From Prevotella sp. UBA4330 (GTDB lineage Bacteria; Bacteroidota; Bacteroidia; Bacteroidales; Bacteroidaceae): a DNA stretch of 48,042 bases. The position numbers were made by a program, and so were the translations under genes. The stretch covers positions 1 through 48,042 of the forward strand of contig DGTS01000013.1 in NCBI GenBank assembly GCA_002394385.1, given 5' to 3'. The notes under the pieces were generated by a model that saw only the letters and a list, made by a program, of their open reading frames with translations, made no database searches and was not told where the DNA came from. Shown here in pieces: positions 41,601-48,042 of this stretch. Each line of letters begins with the position of its first letter. Position 1 is the first letter of the stretch.

Positions 41601-43998
41601 TCTCCCATGCATCCTTCTTCAAATCCAAGCGATCTGATATGATTGCTTCTACGAAAGTCTTCTGAATACGTGCCACAGCGCTAAGACTCTTTGTCTTATT
41701 CTTGGGACTGACAGCATCGAGCACTTTCTGGCTTGCTATTGTTGGACAGCCACGTGAGATAAGGTTGCTGACAAGAGCATAAACAGGACAGAGGTTTTTG
41801 TGCGCCGTCATGTCAAACGGAGCTAGAACCTCAAATGCACTATGTATTAATGACCCCTGTAAGTCTGTATCTGAATATGAGGCAAACAACTGGACAGGGG
41901 CAAAGTAACTGTACTTGTGGAGAATGTCCCTATTGCGTGTCAGACTATACGTGAAGTTCTTTATCAGGCAACCATACGCCTTTCCGTTAGGATGACGGCC
42001 AAAGTTTACATCCCGAAATTCAGTAAATATGCGAAGTCCGTCTTTTATGAAATAGTTACAAAAAGCATTGATTCGGCTCTCATTTAGATTTGCTGGGCCA
42101 ATGCAGAGTGTAATATGATGAGTTCCTGAAGATGTGATAAGTTTAGAAACGCCTTTTAAGCTGACGGCTTCTATATCAAGGATATTTGAAAAGATATGGA
42201 TAGCGCATGGTTCTTCAACATCAATTTCGGTTATTGAATTACTGTTGTCACCACTATCTGATGGAAGATAATATGGTATATCTTCTATTTCAACGTCAAA
42301 ATCACCTAATGCTTGTGTAACATGTAGAACTGCTCTTTGACGTGCAATATTGGAAGGTTCTTCAAGCGTTACCTTCTTCAACTTAGACAACAAACCATAT
42401 TGACGCAGTTTCTCAATAATAGCTACTGTACCAATGCCTTGGCCACAGCCCCAATCATAGATTTCCACACCATTGTTTAATGCCCTATATGGAAATTCAC
42501 CATCTTCCAAGGCCCTTGACAGCTTTTTATAGTGCATTTTACCGTAGGCGGCCATGTATGCGCAACATTGTTCTTCTGTTTCCAGAATAGCTGTTCCACG
42601 TCCTAATGTCCTGCCTTCGTTGTCTTTGTACGCATAAGGTCGTAGTTTATATTCATTAGGGACATATTGATATGAAACCCTAATGATGTCTGCTATAGTA
42701 AGATTATCTATTCGTTGTATGTCGTTTATATAACTCATTTTTTTCAGATTATAAGTAAAACTTTTAATTATACAACTATAAGTTCTACCATTGGGACAAC
42801 GGTCAAAATTGGTTTCACAAATGTCAGTGAACATTTCCATTCCTTTGTTTTTGAAAATGTCACAGAAATAGTTAATTCTATTTATATTTAAATTTACTGA
42901 ACCTATACACAAGACTATATGCTGAGAACCAGAAGAAGTAATCAACTTTGAAACACCTTTTAAGCTGACGGCTTCTATATCAAGGATATTTGAAAAGATA
43001 TGGATAGCGCATGGTTCTTCAACATCAATTTCGGTTATTGAATTACTGTTGTCACCACTATCTGATGGAAGATAATATGGTATATCTTCTATTTCAACGT
43101 CAAAATCACCTAATGCTTGTGTAACATGTAGAACTGCTCTTTGACGTGCAATATCGGAAGGCTCTTCAAGTGTGACTTTCTTCAGTTTAGAAAGAAGACC
43201 ATATTGGCGCAGTTTCTCAATGACAGCAACCGTACCTATGCCTTGACCACAGCCCCAATCATAGATTTCAACACCTTTATCAAGGTCTTTATAAGGAAAT
43301 TCATTCTCGTCTAACGCGCGAATTAGCTTATGTTGAATCATCGAACCAAAAGCAGCCATGTATGCGCAGCACTGTTCCTCGGTTTCAAGAACAGCCTGAT
43401 TCAAACCTAGATATTCCCAAGGGCGATTGGAGTATTGCAGGGGTAAGACTTCTCTTGATATTCTTATTATATCATCTATTGTTAAGTTGCCCGTAAGTCT
43501 AATTTTAGTCTCATATAAAGAAAGAGCCTCCCCGTTATAATTGAACAGTTTCCCGCCTTGATTCATTTGATATCTCTCTCCTTTAAGGATAACAGGACAA
43601 AAACCTTTAGCAACGGGAATCTCATTTTTCGCAAAAGGATAGTCATCCACATCAGCATCGTTAAGTTCCGATGAATCCCAGTAGTATTCATGACAATTTT
43701 CACTATGGGGTAAAAAGATCTCTACTCCGACGTTATCGAACTTGCATTCTATCTGGATTTCAAGTCGATTATTGACAAACCCCCATAAACCTTGAATTTT
43801 AATTGGGCATAATGCATACTTTTCAAAGTCCCAAAAACTATACACCATAAACAAGCCACTGACATGGTTATACCATTGATGTACACCAACCACTTCACAA
43901 TCTAACGGAAAGCGGTCGAAGGACGCTGACGTACCATCCCGGAATGAGAAAATCCACGATTCTCCTTCTTTATAGGAAAATGATTTGATTGTCTTCAT
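38602..43998 (-). CDS. WG-repeat/tandem methyltransferase-like/RecQ helicase fusion
   Basis: A 1798-residue protein. Residues about 50-160 hold WG-type repeats (QGLWGFVNNRLEIQIECKFD). Two copies of a Rossmann methyltransferase-like domain follow (about 160-425 and 435-700), each with motif I DWGCGQG at 247-253 and 515-521 and a LEEPS acidic motif II. A linker (about 700-920) precedes a RecQ-type SF2 helicase: LLPTGGGKS (960-968), DEVHCVSEWGHDF (from 1068), TATAS, and QEAGRAGRD (1334-1342). The usual RecQ four-Cys zinc domain is not seen; instead about 450 residues of unknown helical sequence follow. It starts one base after the DUF1848 stop and its stop overlaps the next start, so it is the core of an operon. 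DNA or RNA processing with built-in methylation or SAM sensing is inferred. Confidence 0.85.
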   Translation of the reverse strand: MKTIKSFSYKEGESWIFSFRDGTSASFDRFPLDCEVVGVHQWYNHVSGLFMVYSFWDFEKYALCPIKIQGLWGFVNNRLEIQIECKFDNVGVEIFLPHSENCHEYYWDSSELNDADVDDYPFAKNEIPVAKGFCPVILKGERYQMNQGGKLFNYNGEALSLYETKIRLTGNLTIDDIIRISREVLPLQYSNRPWEYLGLNQAVLETEEQCCAYMAAFGSMIQHKLIRALDENEFPYKDLDKGVEIYDWGCGQGIGTVAVIEKLRQYGLLSKLKKVTLEEPSDIARQRAVLHVTQALGDFDVEIEDIPYYLPSDSGDNSNSITEIDVEEPCAIHIFSNILDIEAVSLKGVSKLITSSGSQHIVLCIGSVNLNINRINYFCDIFKNKGMEMFTDICETNFDRCPNGRTYSCIIKSFTYNLKKMSYINDIQRIDNLTIADIIRVSYQYVPNEYKLRPYAYKDNEGRTLGRGTAILETEEQCCAYMAAYGKMHYKKLSRALEDGEFPYRALNNGVEIYDWGCGQGIGTVAIIEKLRQYGLLSKLKKVTLEEPSNIARQRAVLHVTQALGDFDVEIEDIPYYLPSDSGDNSNSITEIDVEEPCAIHIFSNILDIEAVSLKGVSKLITSSGTHHITLCIGPANLNESRINAFCNYFIKDGLRIFTEFRDVNFGRHPNGKAYGCLIKNFTYSLTRNRDILHKYSYFAPVQLFASYSDTDLQGSLIHSAFEVLAPFDMTAHKNLCPVYALVSNLISRGCPTIASQKVLDAVSPKNKTKSLSAVARIQKTFVEAIISDRLDLKKDAWEILIIEDDTSVAKLALNDFAELYHHIIAMTQDYGGMTLPAINIHGQKEARTEITYDAIIDVSIDQICNPEEVVFSKYKAENDCYFIVRSSKTVYAERFLYTTERIKYKPLVDRDVQGNYHNIEEVCEHLRYFLNLIFRKKDFRPGQLPILSRALQLKSVIGLLPTGGGKSLTYQLAAMLQPGVTLVVDPLKGLMKDQYDGLLKTGVDCISYINGDITKDREERERRENALTGSQIQIMFLSPERLSIHRFREVLRSMRESDIFFAYGVIDEVHCVSEWGHDFRLAYLHLGRNLYNYVLPKEVEGADNHISLFGLTATASFDVLADVERELSGSNSYSLEDDATVRYENTNRLELQYYVYPVDASAAHNTWEVGDIKENLLLDIINEVTEKIKEIQDDNCVRAIKKRFYERENITDVEKIEEINSTDISINVNEKWYSVKGTDTAGIVFCPRAGKDNNPPVTLSVPSVAKKLIEKGIEKERISTYKGGDDTSCQDEFLSGETNLMVATKAFGMGIDKSDIRLTIHMNYPGSLESFVQEAGRAGRDKKVALATIMYADKQFQIQNIRTRLIQQHSADYEVNKFFYDANFLGEDFELFVMQMLLSCLPMRFTNEEFWGINHKTSGYGNSQGMLKTLQKCIEKYPNERLTYYISYHEDVQLLNHYNQQLQARLLPIFETPSVRRNRNSNKYGYGYAQYKDAIQKAIYRMCVIGLIDDFTENYKKEEFRIVSVCQEEYKYYDYLRSYYRKYYSEDRVDIMIDEAKHMAVTEGVIMACLKHLTSFIYRSIADKRARGILDMEQFCNMAINSGKDWKETNEDLKDFIYYYFNSKYAREGFVTYDSNVGQEVPFSLKDDTNHDIHSESEISDFCLVKKYMRVVDPDIVNNDAQVDNIKHLQGAVRLIRRAIPEMNPVLNLLNIFCILFLGQQENEMLEQELYDDYKAVMRLYASQGKLGLLNEYTDLLLQHTAILPEDKTYIEKIQLAIQLEEHVAELNSINQKYQEI
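42152..42350. repeat. 199-bp exact direct repeat, copy A (in methyltransferase domain 2)
   Basis: Identical to 42956-43154 at all 199 bases. The offset of 804 bp equals 268 codons, the same offset as between the two DWGCGQG motifs. Flanking parts of the two domains differ at many synonymous sites. Confidence 0.95.
42956..43154. repeat. 199-bp exact direct repeat, copy B (in methyltransferase domain 1)
   Basis: Partner of 42152-42350. It encodes about residues 282-348, from IARQRAVLHV to LKGV. Sequence identity over this stretch with divergence on both sides is the signature of recent gene conversion between the two domains. Confidence 0.95.
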
Positions 43999-43999
43999 G

Positions 44000-45067
44000 T
44001 TACCTTCCAGTAATTGTTTCTGACTTATGATTGTTGAAGTGCCTCTTATAGTTATCGATTGCTAATTTTTTACTTGAGTTAGCATAGCAATACTCGCACA
44101 GATGAGGGCAAGTATTGTATTCCCCCACATCTTTGCTCACCATACACCCGCAAAACAGTCGCTGCCCTTTGTCGCGATTATCACCATGTGTGGCATACGT
44201 ATTATTGGGAAGAATAATAGCATCAGCGGGAAGTGGATCAGGATTACCGAAGAGGTCGGATGTTGGCATTGGGAATGTCTTGACTTTAAGAAAGTCCATT
44301 AGTTTCTTGTCTTCGTAAGCGAATCTGATAATAAGTGCATCATCAACACAGTGGTTGTGCTCTATGCCAAACTGCTGTAAATCCACTTTTTCACCACAGG
44401 TAGCGAGAGTATAGCCCCATTTCTTATTCAATTTGGCAAGTCGCTCTGCCAACTCCAGCATCTGCGGCTCAGTCCATTCATGATATGGGATACGGTTCTT
44501 TTCAAGATTGGCCTTAACCTTCCGGTAACTCAGAATGTCGGCATAACTGAATACAAGTTTCTCCGTATAGCCTAATAACTGGTCTCCAATATGTTCTATC
44601 TTATACAGCAATGCATCAATTGAAATATCATCTGTCAAAATCAATGGGTCAAAGCGCCAGATTACTCGCCCCTTTCCTAATTTATCGACTAACAACTTAA
44701 ACGTGTCTATGCGTTCTGATAGTTTTGGAACTCCACGTTCTAAACCTTCCTGTTCGTAATCATTAAGCGTGTATTGGACATAACAGCCAATATTCCTTTC
44801 TCTTAGATAGTCAAGATGCTGTAACAGTGGACGAGGATTTTTCGACCAAAAAACGATGAATCGAGTATTCTTATATGATATATAACTCTTAACTCCATTG
44901 AAAGGATTCGTCCAAGCGGAATAGCCTACCTTCAAACGATGGAAAAACCAGTCTGAATAGAAAGCCGGGATATCAGTACTTCTGCTGGCAGAGACAATGA
45001 TGGGAGCCTGAGCTTTTACAGTCTCTCCATTTGCCAGTTGCATTTGAATCGGTTGCCATTGAGCCAT
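44000..45067 (-). CDS. DUF1848 family protein
   Basis: 355 residues, cytosolic. DUF1848 features are IIVSASRSTDIPAFYSDWFF near the start, VFWSKNPRPLL and VIWRFDPLI. The C-terminal Cys cluster has Cys306, Cys308, Cys320, Cys324 and Cys327 (CGC-x11-CPHLCEYCYA), likely to bind a metal or an iron-sulphur cluster. The ASRSTDIP start and WSKNP phrases recall TIM-barrel radical-SAM-like enzymes, but the canonical CxxxCxxC at the N-terminus is absent. The family has no established reaction. It is the first gene of the coupled operon, with its stop one base before the helicase-fusion ATG. Confidence 0.88.
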   Translation of the reverse strand: MAQWQPIQMQLANGETVKAQAPIIVSASRSTDIPAFYSDWFFHRLKVGYSAWTNPFNGVKSYISYKNTRFIVFWSKNPRPLLQHLDYLRERNIGCYVQYTLNDYEQEGLERGVPKLSERIDTFKLLVDKLGKGRVIWRFDPLILTDDISIDALLYKIEHIGDQLLGYTEKLVFSYADILSYRKVKANLEKNRIPYHEWTEPQMLELAERLAKLNKKWGYTLATCGEKVDLQQFGIEHNHCVDDALIIRFAYEDKKLMDFLKVKTFPMPTSDLFGNPDPLPADAIILPNNTYATHGDNRDKGQRLFCGCMVSKDVGEYNTCPHLCEYCYANSSKKLAIDNYKRHFNNHKSETITGR

Positions 45068-45131
45068 ATATCTTTCATTTTAGGTGTCCTTGTTCAGTAT
45101 TGCCTATATTTGTTTTCATAGATAACTCGTG

Positions 45132-45139
45132 CAAATATA
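45132..45139 (-). promoter_or_regulatory. Candidate -7 box of the DUF1848-helicase operon
   Basis: Minus-strand TATATTTG, 64 bp before the DUF1848 ATG. The -33 zone is only a weak match. Confidence 0.5.
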
Positions 45140-45180
45140 CAAATTATTCATGAAACTGCGTCATTTCATTAAAAAAATAT

Positions 45181-45197
45181 TTTTCACAAGCCTTGCG
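45181..45197 (+). repeat. 17-mer intergenic repeat, copy 3
   Basis: TTTTCACAAGCCTTGCG on the plus strand, between the DUF1848 gene and the next, divergent gene. With copy 2 (36465-36481) it brackets the four-gene core in direct orientation. Confidence 0.85.
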
Positions 45198-45209
45198 ATT
45201 GTTTTTTCC

Positions 45210-45240
45210 TTGGATGGGTCGGAAAGAGTGGTTATTTTTG
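45210..45240 (+). promoter_or_regulatory. Promoter of the small secreted-protein pair
   Basis: TTG (45210-45212), 20 nt, then TATTTTTG (45233-45240), 25 bp before the ATG at 45266. Good match to the Bacteroidetes consensus. Confidence 0.65.
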
Positions 45241-45265
45241 CGAGCAACAAATAAACATTACGACT

Positions 45266-45685
45266 ATGAGAAAGATTATATTGACAGCGGCACTGATGTG
45301 CACGATGGCGGTGAACTGCAATGCGCAGTATTGGCAGGGACTGGAGTACCCTACGATGGACCTGTATGACACTAACCTGATGATAGCACACATTCAGGCA
45401 GTTAGGGAGACGGCAGCGCAAAGGCTGGAATACTACAGATATTTCAGTAATCTTGCTATCGACGCTTATAACAACGGGAGATGGAGTGACGTGATTGACA
45501 ATGTCAACAATGCGTTTAGCACCGATTATGTCAACGGAGATTTGTATTTCATTCGGGGGTATGCTTACGAGCAACTGGGCTATACATCTTATGCGAAGAA
45601 GGACTATAAAAGGGGAAGAAAGGAAGGCAGTGACTTGGCTGCAAGGGCTCTGGAAGCACTGAAGGCGAGAATGAAAAAGAAATAA
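45266..45685 (+). CDS. Small exported TPR-like protein
   Basis: 139 residues with a signal peptide (LTAALMCTMAVNCNAQ, cleavage near residue 21). The mature part is helical, with a tetratricopeptide-like pattern: AIDAYNNGRWSDVIDNVNNAF, then YFIRGYAYEQLGYTSYAKKDYKRG. It would act as a periplasmic scaffold or binding protein; no ligand can be read. A highly basic end (ALEALKARMKKK). Transcribed from its own promoter and followed after 28 bp by the repeat-protein gene, so both are likely one operon. Confidence 0.8.
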   Translation: MRKIILTAALMCTMAVNCNAQYWQGLEYPTMDLYDTNLMIAHIQAVRETAAQRLEYYRYFSNLAIDAYNNGRWSDVIDNVNNAFSTDYVNGDLYFIRGYAYEQLGYTSYAKKDYKRGRKEGSDLAARALEALKARMKKK

Positions 45686-45713
45686 TATTAATAACATTAA
45701 AACACACAGCATC

Positions 45714-46247
45714 ATGAAAAAAGTAATAATGACACTCGCGGCAATAGCAGTTGCCATCACGGCAAACGCTCAGTACAACGTGGGAACATCCTCACTTTAC
45801 ACCGACAGTTATGGTAATTCTATCAGCACTCACCGAGACAGGAGTGGAATGACAACTGGAACATCCTCGTCGTACACCGACAGTTACGGCAATACGATAA
45901 CCACTCATCGCGACAGAAACGGACAGGTGATAGGCACGTCAAGCACCTACACCGACAGTTTCGGAAACACTATGACCACACATAGGGACAAGAACGGGAA
46001 AGTAACGGGTACGGCCAGCAGTCAAACCGATAGTTTTGGCAACACCTCGACAACCTATTCTGACTATAATGGCAGGAAAACAGGCACTTCGAGCACCTAT
46101 ACCGACAGTTTCAGGAACACGTCAACAACCTACCGTGACGATCACGGACAAAGCATCGGCTCGTCATCGAGTTACACAGACTCTTTTGGCAATACCTCAA
46201 CACAGCAGAACAGCAACAATCCGAACACCAGTATCTGGACGTGGTGA
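45714..46247 (+). CDS. Secreted protein of six 25-residue repeats
   Basis: 177 residues. Signal peptide (MTLAAIAVAITANAQ) and then six consecutive 25-residue units of pattern GTSSxYTDSFGNTxTTxRDxNGxxx, covering about residues 24-170, ending in SIWTW. Units are encoded by 75-bp repeats that differ at many synonymous positions, so the repeats are old and selected. Gly, Asn, Ser and Thr spacing suggests stacked beta-hairpins (a beta-solenoid or amyloid-like fibre), perhaps with YD/RHS-like turns; this is a prediction. No membrane anchor. Likely extracellular or outer-membrane associated. No known family recognised with certainty. Confidence 0.8.
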   Translation: MKKVIMTLAAIAVAITANAQYNVGTSSLYTDSYGNSISTHRDRSGMTTGTSSSYTDSYGNTITTHRDRNGQVIGTSSTYTDSFGNTMTTHRDKNGKVTGTASSQTDSFGNTSTTYSDYNGRKTGTSSTYTDSFRNTSTTYRDDHGQSIGSSSSYTDSFGNTSTQQNSNNPNTSIWTW

Positions 46248-46551
46248 GTTGTAACTAAAACCGTAAAACAAAGCATCGATACGATGTTTGGCAGCCATTT
46301 GGCATGCGGGTTGTATCGTGTCGTTTTTCAAAAGATGCCAAAACGCGGAGTGATTAGGGTCTAATCACTCTGCGAAAAGGCACAAAACGGGGAGTGATTA
46401 GGGCCTAATCACTCCCCGTTTTGATATCTATTGCGAAACGTATTGACTAAAGTGCCTCTGCCATCAGGTCTTTACGACCGATGGATAAAGGACTTTGACA
46501 TTGTAAATGACGAAATTACATGCACTCTGAATAAAAAACAAACGATATTGT
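46248..46551. terminator. Intergenic region with two related large palindromes
   Basis: First palindrome: arms 46344-46357 and 46361-46374, one mismatch, core GAGTGATTAG. Second: AAAACGGGGAGTGATTAGG at 46384-46402 and its exact complement at 46404-46422, a perfect 39-bp palindrome with a single central base, T-rich on both sides, an efficient bidirectional terminator. They share the core GAGTGATTAGGG and look like duplicates. No gene in this interval. Confidence 0.75.
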
Positions 46552-46582
46552 TTTGTTCTTCACTCGTTTATTCGTAACTTTG
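46552..46582 (+). promoter_or_regulatory. Consensus promoter of purD
   Basis: TTTG 46552-46555, 19 nt, TAACTTTG 46575-46582. Transcription would start near 46589, so the open frame's first ATG (46603) would have only about 14 nt of leader. Confidence 0.8.
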
Positions 46583-46683
46583 CAGGCAATAAAAAATAGA
46601 ATATGGGTATTAACGCTGTAATACCGAGGTATCCGGTAAAGAAAAAGACTATATATTTTCCTGAAGTGGAGATGATGAAAGCA

Positions 46684-47952
46684 ATGAAAATTTTACTTTT
46701 AGGCTCAGGCGGACGTGAACACGCACTGGCATGGAAAATCGCGCAGAGCGATAAGTGTGAGAAACTGTATATTGCTCCCGGCAATGCCGGCACTGGCAAT
46801 GTGGGCGAGAACGTGCCTATAGGCGTTAACGAGTTCGACAAGTTGAAGGACTTCGTGGTGGACAATGGCATCAGCATGGTGGTTGTCGGTCCTGAAGACC
46901 CACTGGTGAAGGGCATCTACGACGAGTTCAAGAACGACGAACGGACAAAGAACATTCCCGTAATCGGTCCCTCAAAGAAGGGTGCCGTGCTGGAGGGCTC
47001 GAAAGACTTTGCCAAGGGTTTCATGCAGAGACACAACATCCCCACTGCAAAATACCGCACGTTCGACGGCACTACACTTGAGGAAGGTCTGAAATTCCTT
47101 GAGACGCTGAATGCTCCCTACGTGCTGAAGGCCGACGGTCTGTGTGCCGGCAAGGGTGTGTTGATACTCCCCACGCTGGACGAGGCGAAGAAGGAACTGA
47201 AGGAAATGCTCGGTGGCATGTTCGGCAATGCTTCGGCACAGGTGGTTATCGAGGAGTTCCTGAGCGGCATAGAGTGCTCGGTGTTTGTGCTTACCGACGG
47301 AAAGAACTATAAGATTCTGCCCGAGGCAAAGGACTACAAGCGCATCGGCGAGCACGACACTGGTCTGAACACCGGAGGCATGGGCAGCGTTACACCAGTG
47401 CCTTTCGCTACTAAGGAGTGGATGAAGAAGGTTGAAGACCGCATCATTCGTCCTACCGTTGACGGACTGGCAGCCGAGGACATCGACTATAAGGGCTTTA
47501 TCTTCTTCGGACTAATCAACGTTGAGGGCGAGCCGATGGTTATAGAGTATAACTGTCGCATGGGCGACCCAGAGACAGAGAGTGTGATGCTGCGCCTGAA
47601 GAGCGACATCGTTGACCTGTTCCTCGGTGTTGCCAACGGCAATCTCGACAAGCGCTCGATAGAGTTCGACGAGCGTTCGGCAGTGTGCGTGATGCTTGTC
47701 AGCGGCGGTTATCCCGAGGCTTACAAGAAGGGCTACCCCATCGAGGGCATCGACGACGTGGAGGGCAGCATCGTGTTCCACTCTGGCACGGCAATGAAAG
47801 ACGGTCAGGTGGTTACCAATGGCGGCCGTGTCATCGCCGTATCGTCTTACGGAAAGGACAAGGAAGAGGCTCTTGCCAAATCGTTCAAGGAGGCTCAGAA
47901 GATACGTTTCACCGACAAGTACTTCCGTTCGGACATCGGACAGGATCTTTAG
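46684..47952 (+). CDS. purD: Phosphoribosylamine-glycine ligase (GAR synthetase)
   Basis: 422 residues from ATG 46684 (MKILLLGSGGREHALAWKI, the usual start of the family). The frame is open to 46603 and has ATGs at 46672 and 46675; the extra N-terminal residues (NAVIPRYPVKKKT) match nothing expected. Second step of purine synthesis: phosphoribosylamine + glycine + ATP. Domains: N-terminal PurD fold (1-100), ATP-grasp (about 102-295, with KADGLCAGKGV and NTGGMGSVTPVP), C-terminal domain with MGDPETES. Full length, no broken motifs. Monocistronic as far as visible. Confidence 0.95.
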   Translation: MKILLLGSGGREHALAWKIAQSDKCEKLYIAPGNAGTGNVGENVPIGVNEFDKLKDFVVDNGISMVVVGPEDPLVKGIYDEFKNDERTKNIPVIGPSKKGAVLEGSKDFAKGFMQRHNIPTAKYRTFDGTTLEEGLKFLETLNAPYVLKADGLCAGKGVLILPTLDEAKKELKEMLGGMFGNASAQVVIEEFLSGIECSVFVLTDGKNYKILPEAKDYKRIGEHDTGLNTGGMGSVTPVPFATKEWMKKVEDRIIRPTVDGLAAEDIDYKGFIFFGLINVEGEPMVIEYNCRMGDPETESVMLRLKSDIVDLFLGVANGNLDKRSIEFDERSAVCVMLVSGGYPEAYKKGYPIEGIDDVEGSIVFHSGTAMKDGQVVTNGGRVIAVSSYGKDKEEALAKSFKEAQKIRFTDKYFRSDIGQDL

Positions 47953-48042
47953 AGTTACGAATGATGGATGTTGAATGACGAATGAGGAGTGTGGAATGAC
48001 GAGTTATTCTCGCTACACTGCGATGAAAAATTAATAATGACG
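47953..48042. repeat. Short-period tract after purD
   Basis: Imperfect GAATGA/GGATG-type units (ATGATGGATGTTGAATGACG) of 6-8 bp begin straight after the purD stop, like other spacers in the window. No gene. Confidence 0.45.

Noticed and set aside
38602..43998. DISARM, BREX or Druantia defence system
   Set aside because: A helicase and methyltransferase-like domains are present, but the other marker genes of those systems are absent and the helicase is RecQ-type in a single fusion.
44000..45067. Canonical radical SAM enzyme
   Set aside because: No CxxxCxxC near the N-terminus; the Cys residues are C-terminal with a different spacing typical of DUF1848.
36482..45180. Complete integrative element
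   Set aside because: Direct 17-mers bracket the region, but no integrase, relaxase, transposase or tRNA target is visible, so only a module is claimed.
1..48042. tRNA or rRNA genes
   Set aside because: No cloverleaf with a GGTTCGA-type arm and no rRNA-like stretch was recognised on either strand; a tRNA scan could still find a missed one.

Overview
The window looks like chromosomal DNA from a gut- or rumen-type Bacteroidales, probably Prevotella or a close relative (inferred). The evidence is the SusC/SusD pair, lipoproteins with a Cys after a short hydrophobic leader, BACON, TIG and BspA-like LRR domains, and repeated matches to the Bacteroidetes promoter pattern (TTTG or TTG, about 19-20 nt, TAnnTTTG) instead of a sigma70 type. 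No tRNA, rRNA, CRISPR array, integrase or transposase was recognised.

Region 1 (about 0.3-18.6 kb, minus strand) is a xyloglucan utilisation locus. In transcription order it holds a LacI-family regulator, SusC-like porin, SusD-like lipoprotein, TIG-domain surface glycan-binding lipoprotein and BACON-GH5 endoglucanase. A terminator and a PepSY-like fragment follow, then PA14-GH31 alpha-xylosidase, GH2 beta-galactosidase and a second, YicI-like GH31. The GH5 would cut the glucan backbone at the surface, SusC/D would import oligosaccharides, and the GH2 and GH31 enzymes would strip galactose and xylose in the periplasm. No GH3, GH9, GH43 or hybrid two-component sensor is present in the window.

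Region 2 (19.0-25.5 kb, minus strand) is a tight six-gene operon: lipoprotein, small nucleotidyltransferase, small ATP-grasp protein, CDP-alcohol phosphatidyltransferase, HAD phosphatase and a DUF5686 outer-membrane protein. It looks like a dedicated polar-lipid head-group pathway whose product cannot be read from the sequence. A short promoter-to-terminator unit at 18.8 kb may encode a small RNA.

Region 3 (25.8-32.0 kb, plus strand) is ordinary metabolism: serine acetyltransferase, a THUMP-type RNA methyltransferase with an Arg/Asp/Gly-rich tail, dipeptidyl peptidase IV and a HI0933/BaiN-type flavoprotein. A 22-bp tandem array separates it from the next block.

Region 4 (32.2-45.1 kb, minus strand) is an accessory block that is visibly more AT-rich. 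It contains an ADP-ribosylglycohydrolase, a BspA-like LRR lipoprotein, a DnaB-like ATPase with an altered Walker A motif, a two-TM protein of unknown function, a cytosolic LRR protein, a tail-anchored coiled-coil protein, a 1798-residue WG-repeat/methyltransferase/methyltransferase/RecQ-helicase fusion and a DUF1848 protein. The last three named are translationally coupled. A 17-mer occurs three times between these genes, two copies lying in direct orientation around the 8.7-kb core. This is the best candidate for an undescribed system, possibly nucleic-acid defence.

Region 5 (45.2-48.0 kb, plus strand) has two small secreted proteins, one built of six 25-residue repeats, a pair of large palindromes, and purD with a textbook promoter.
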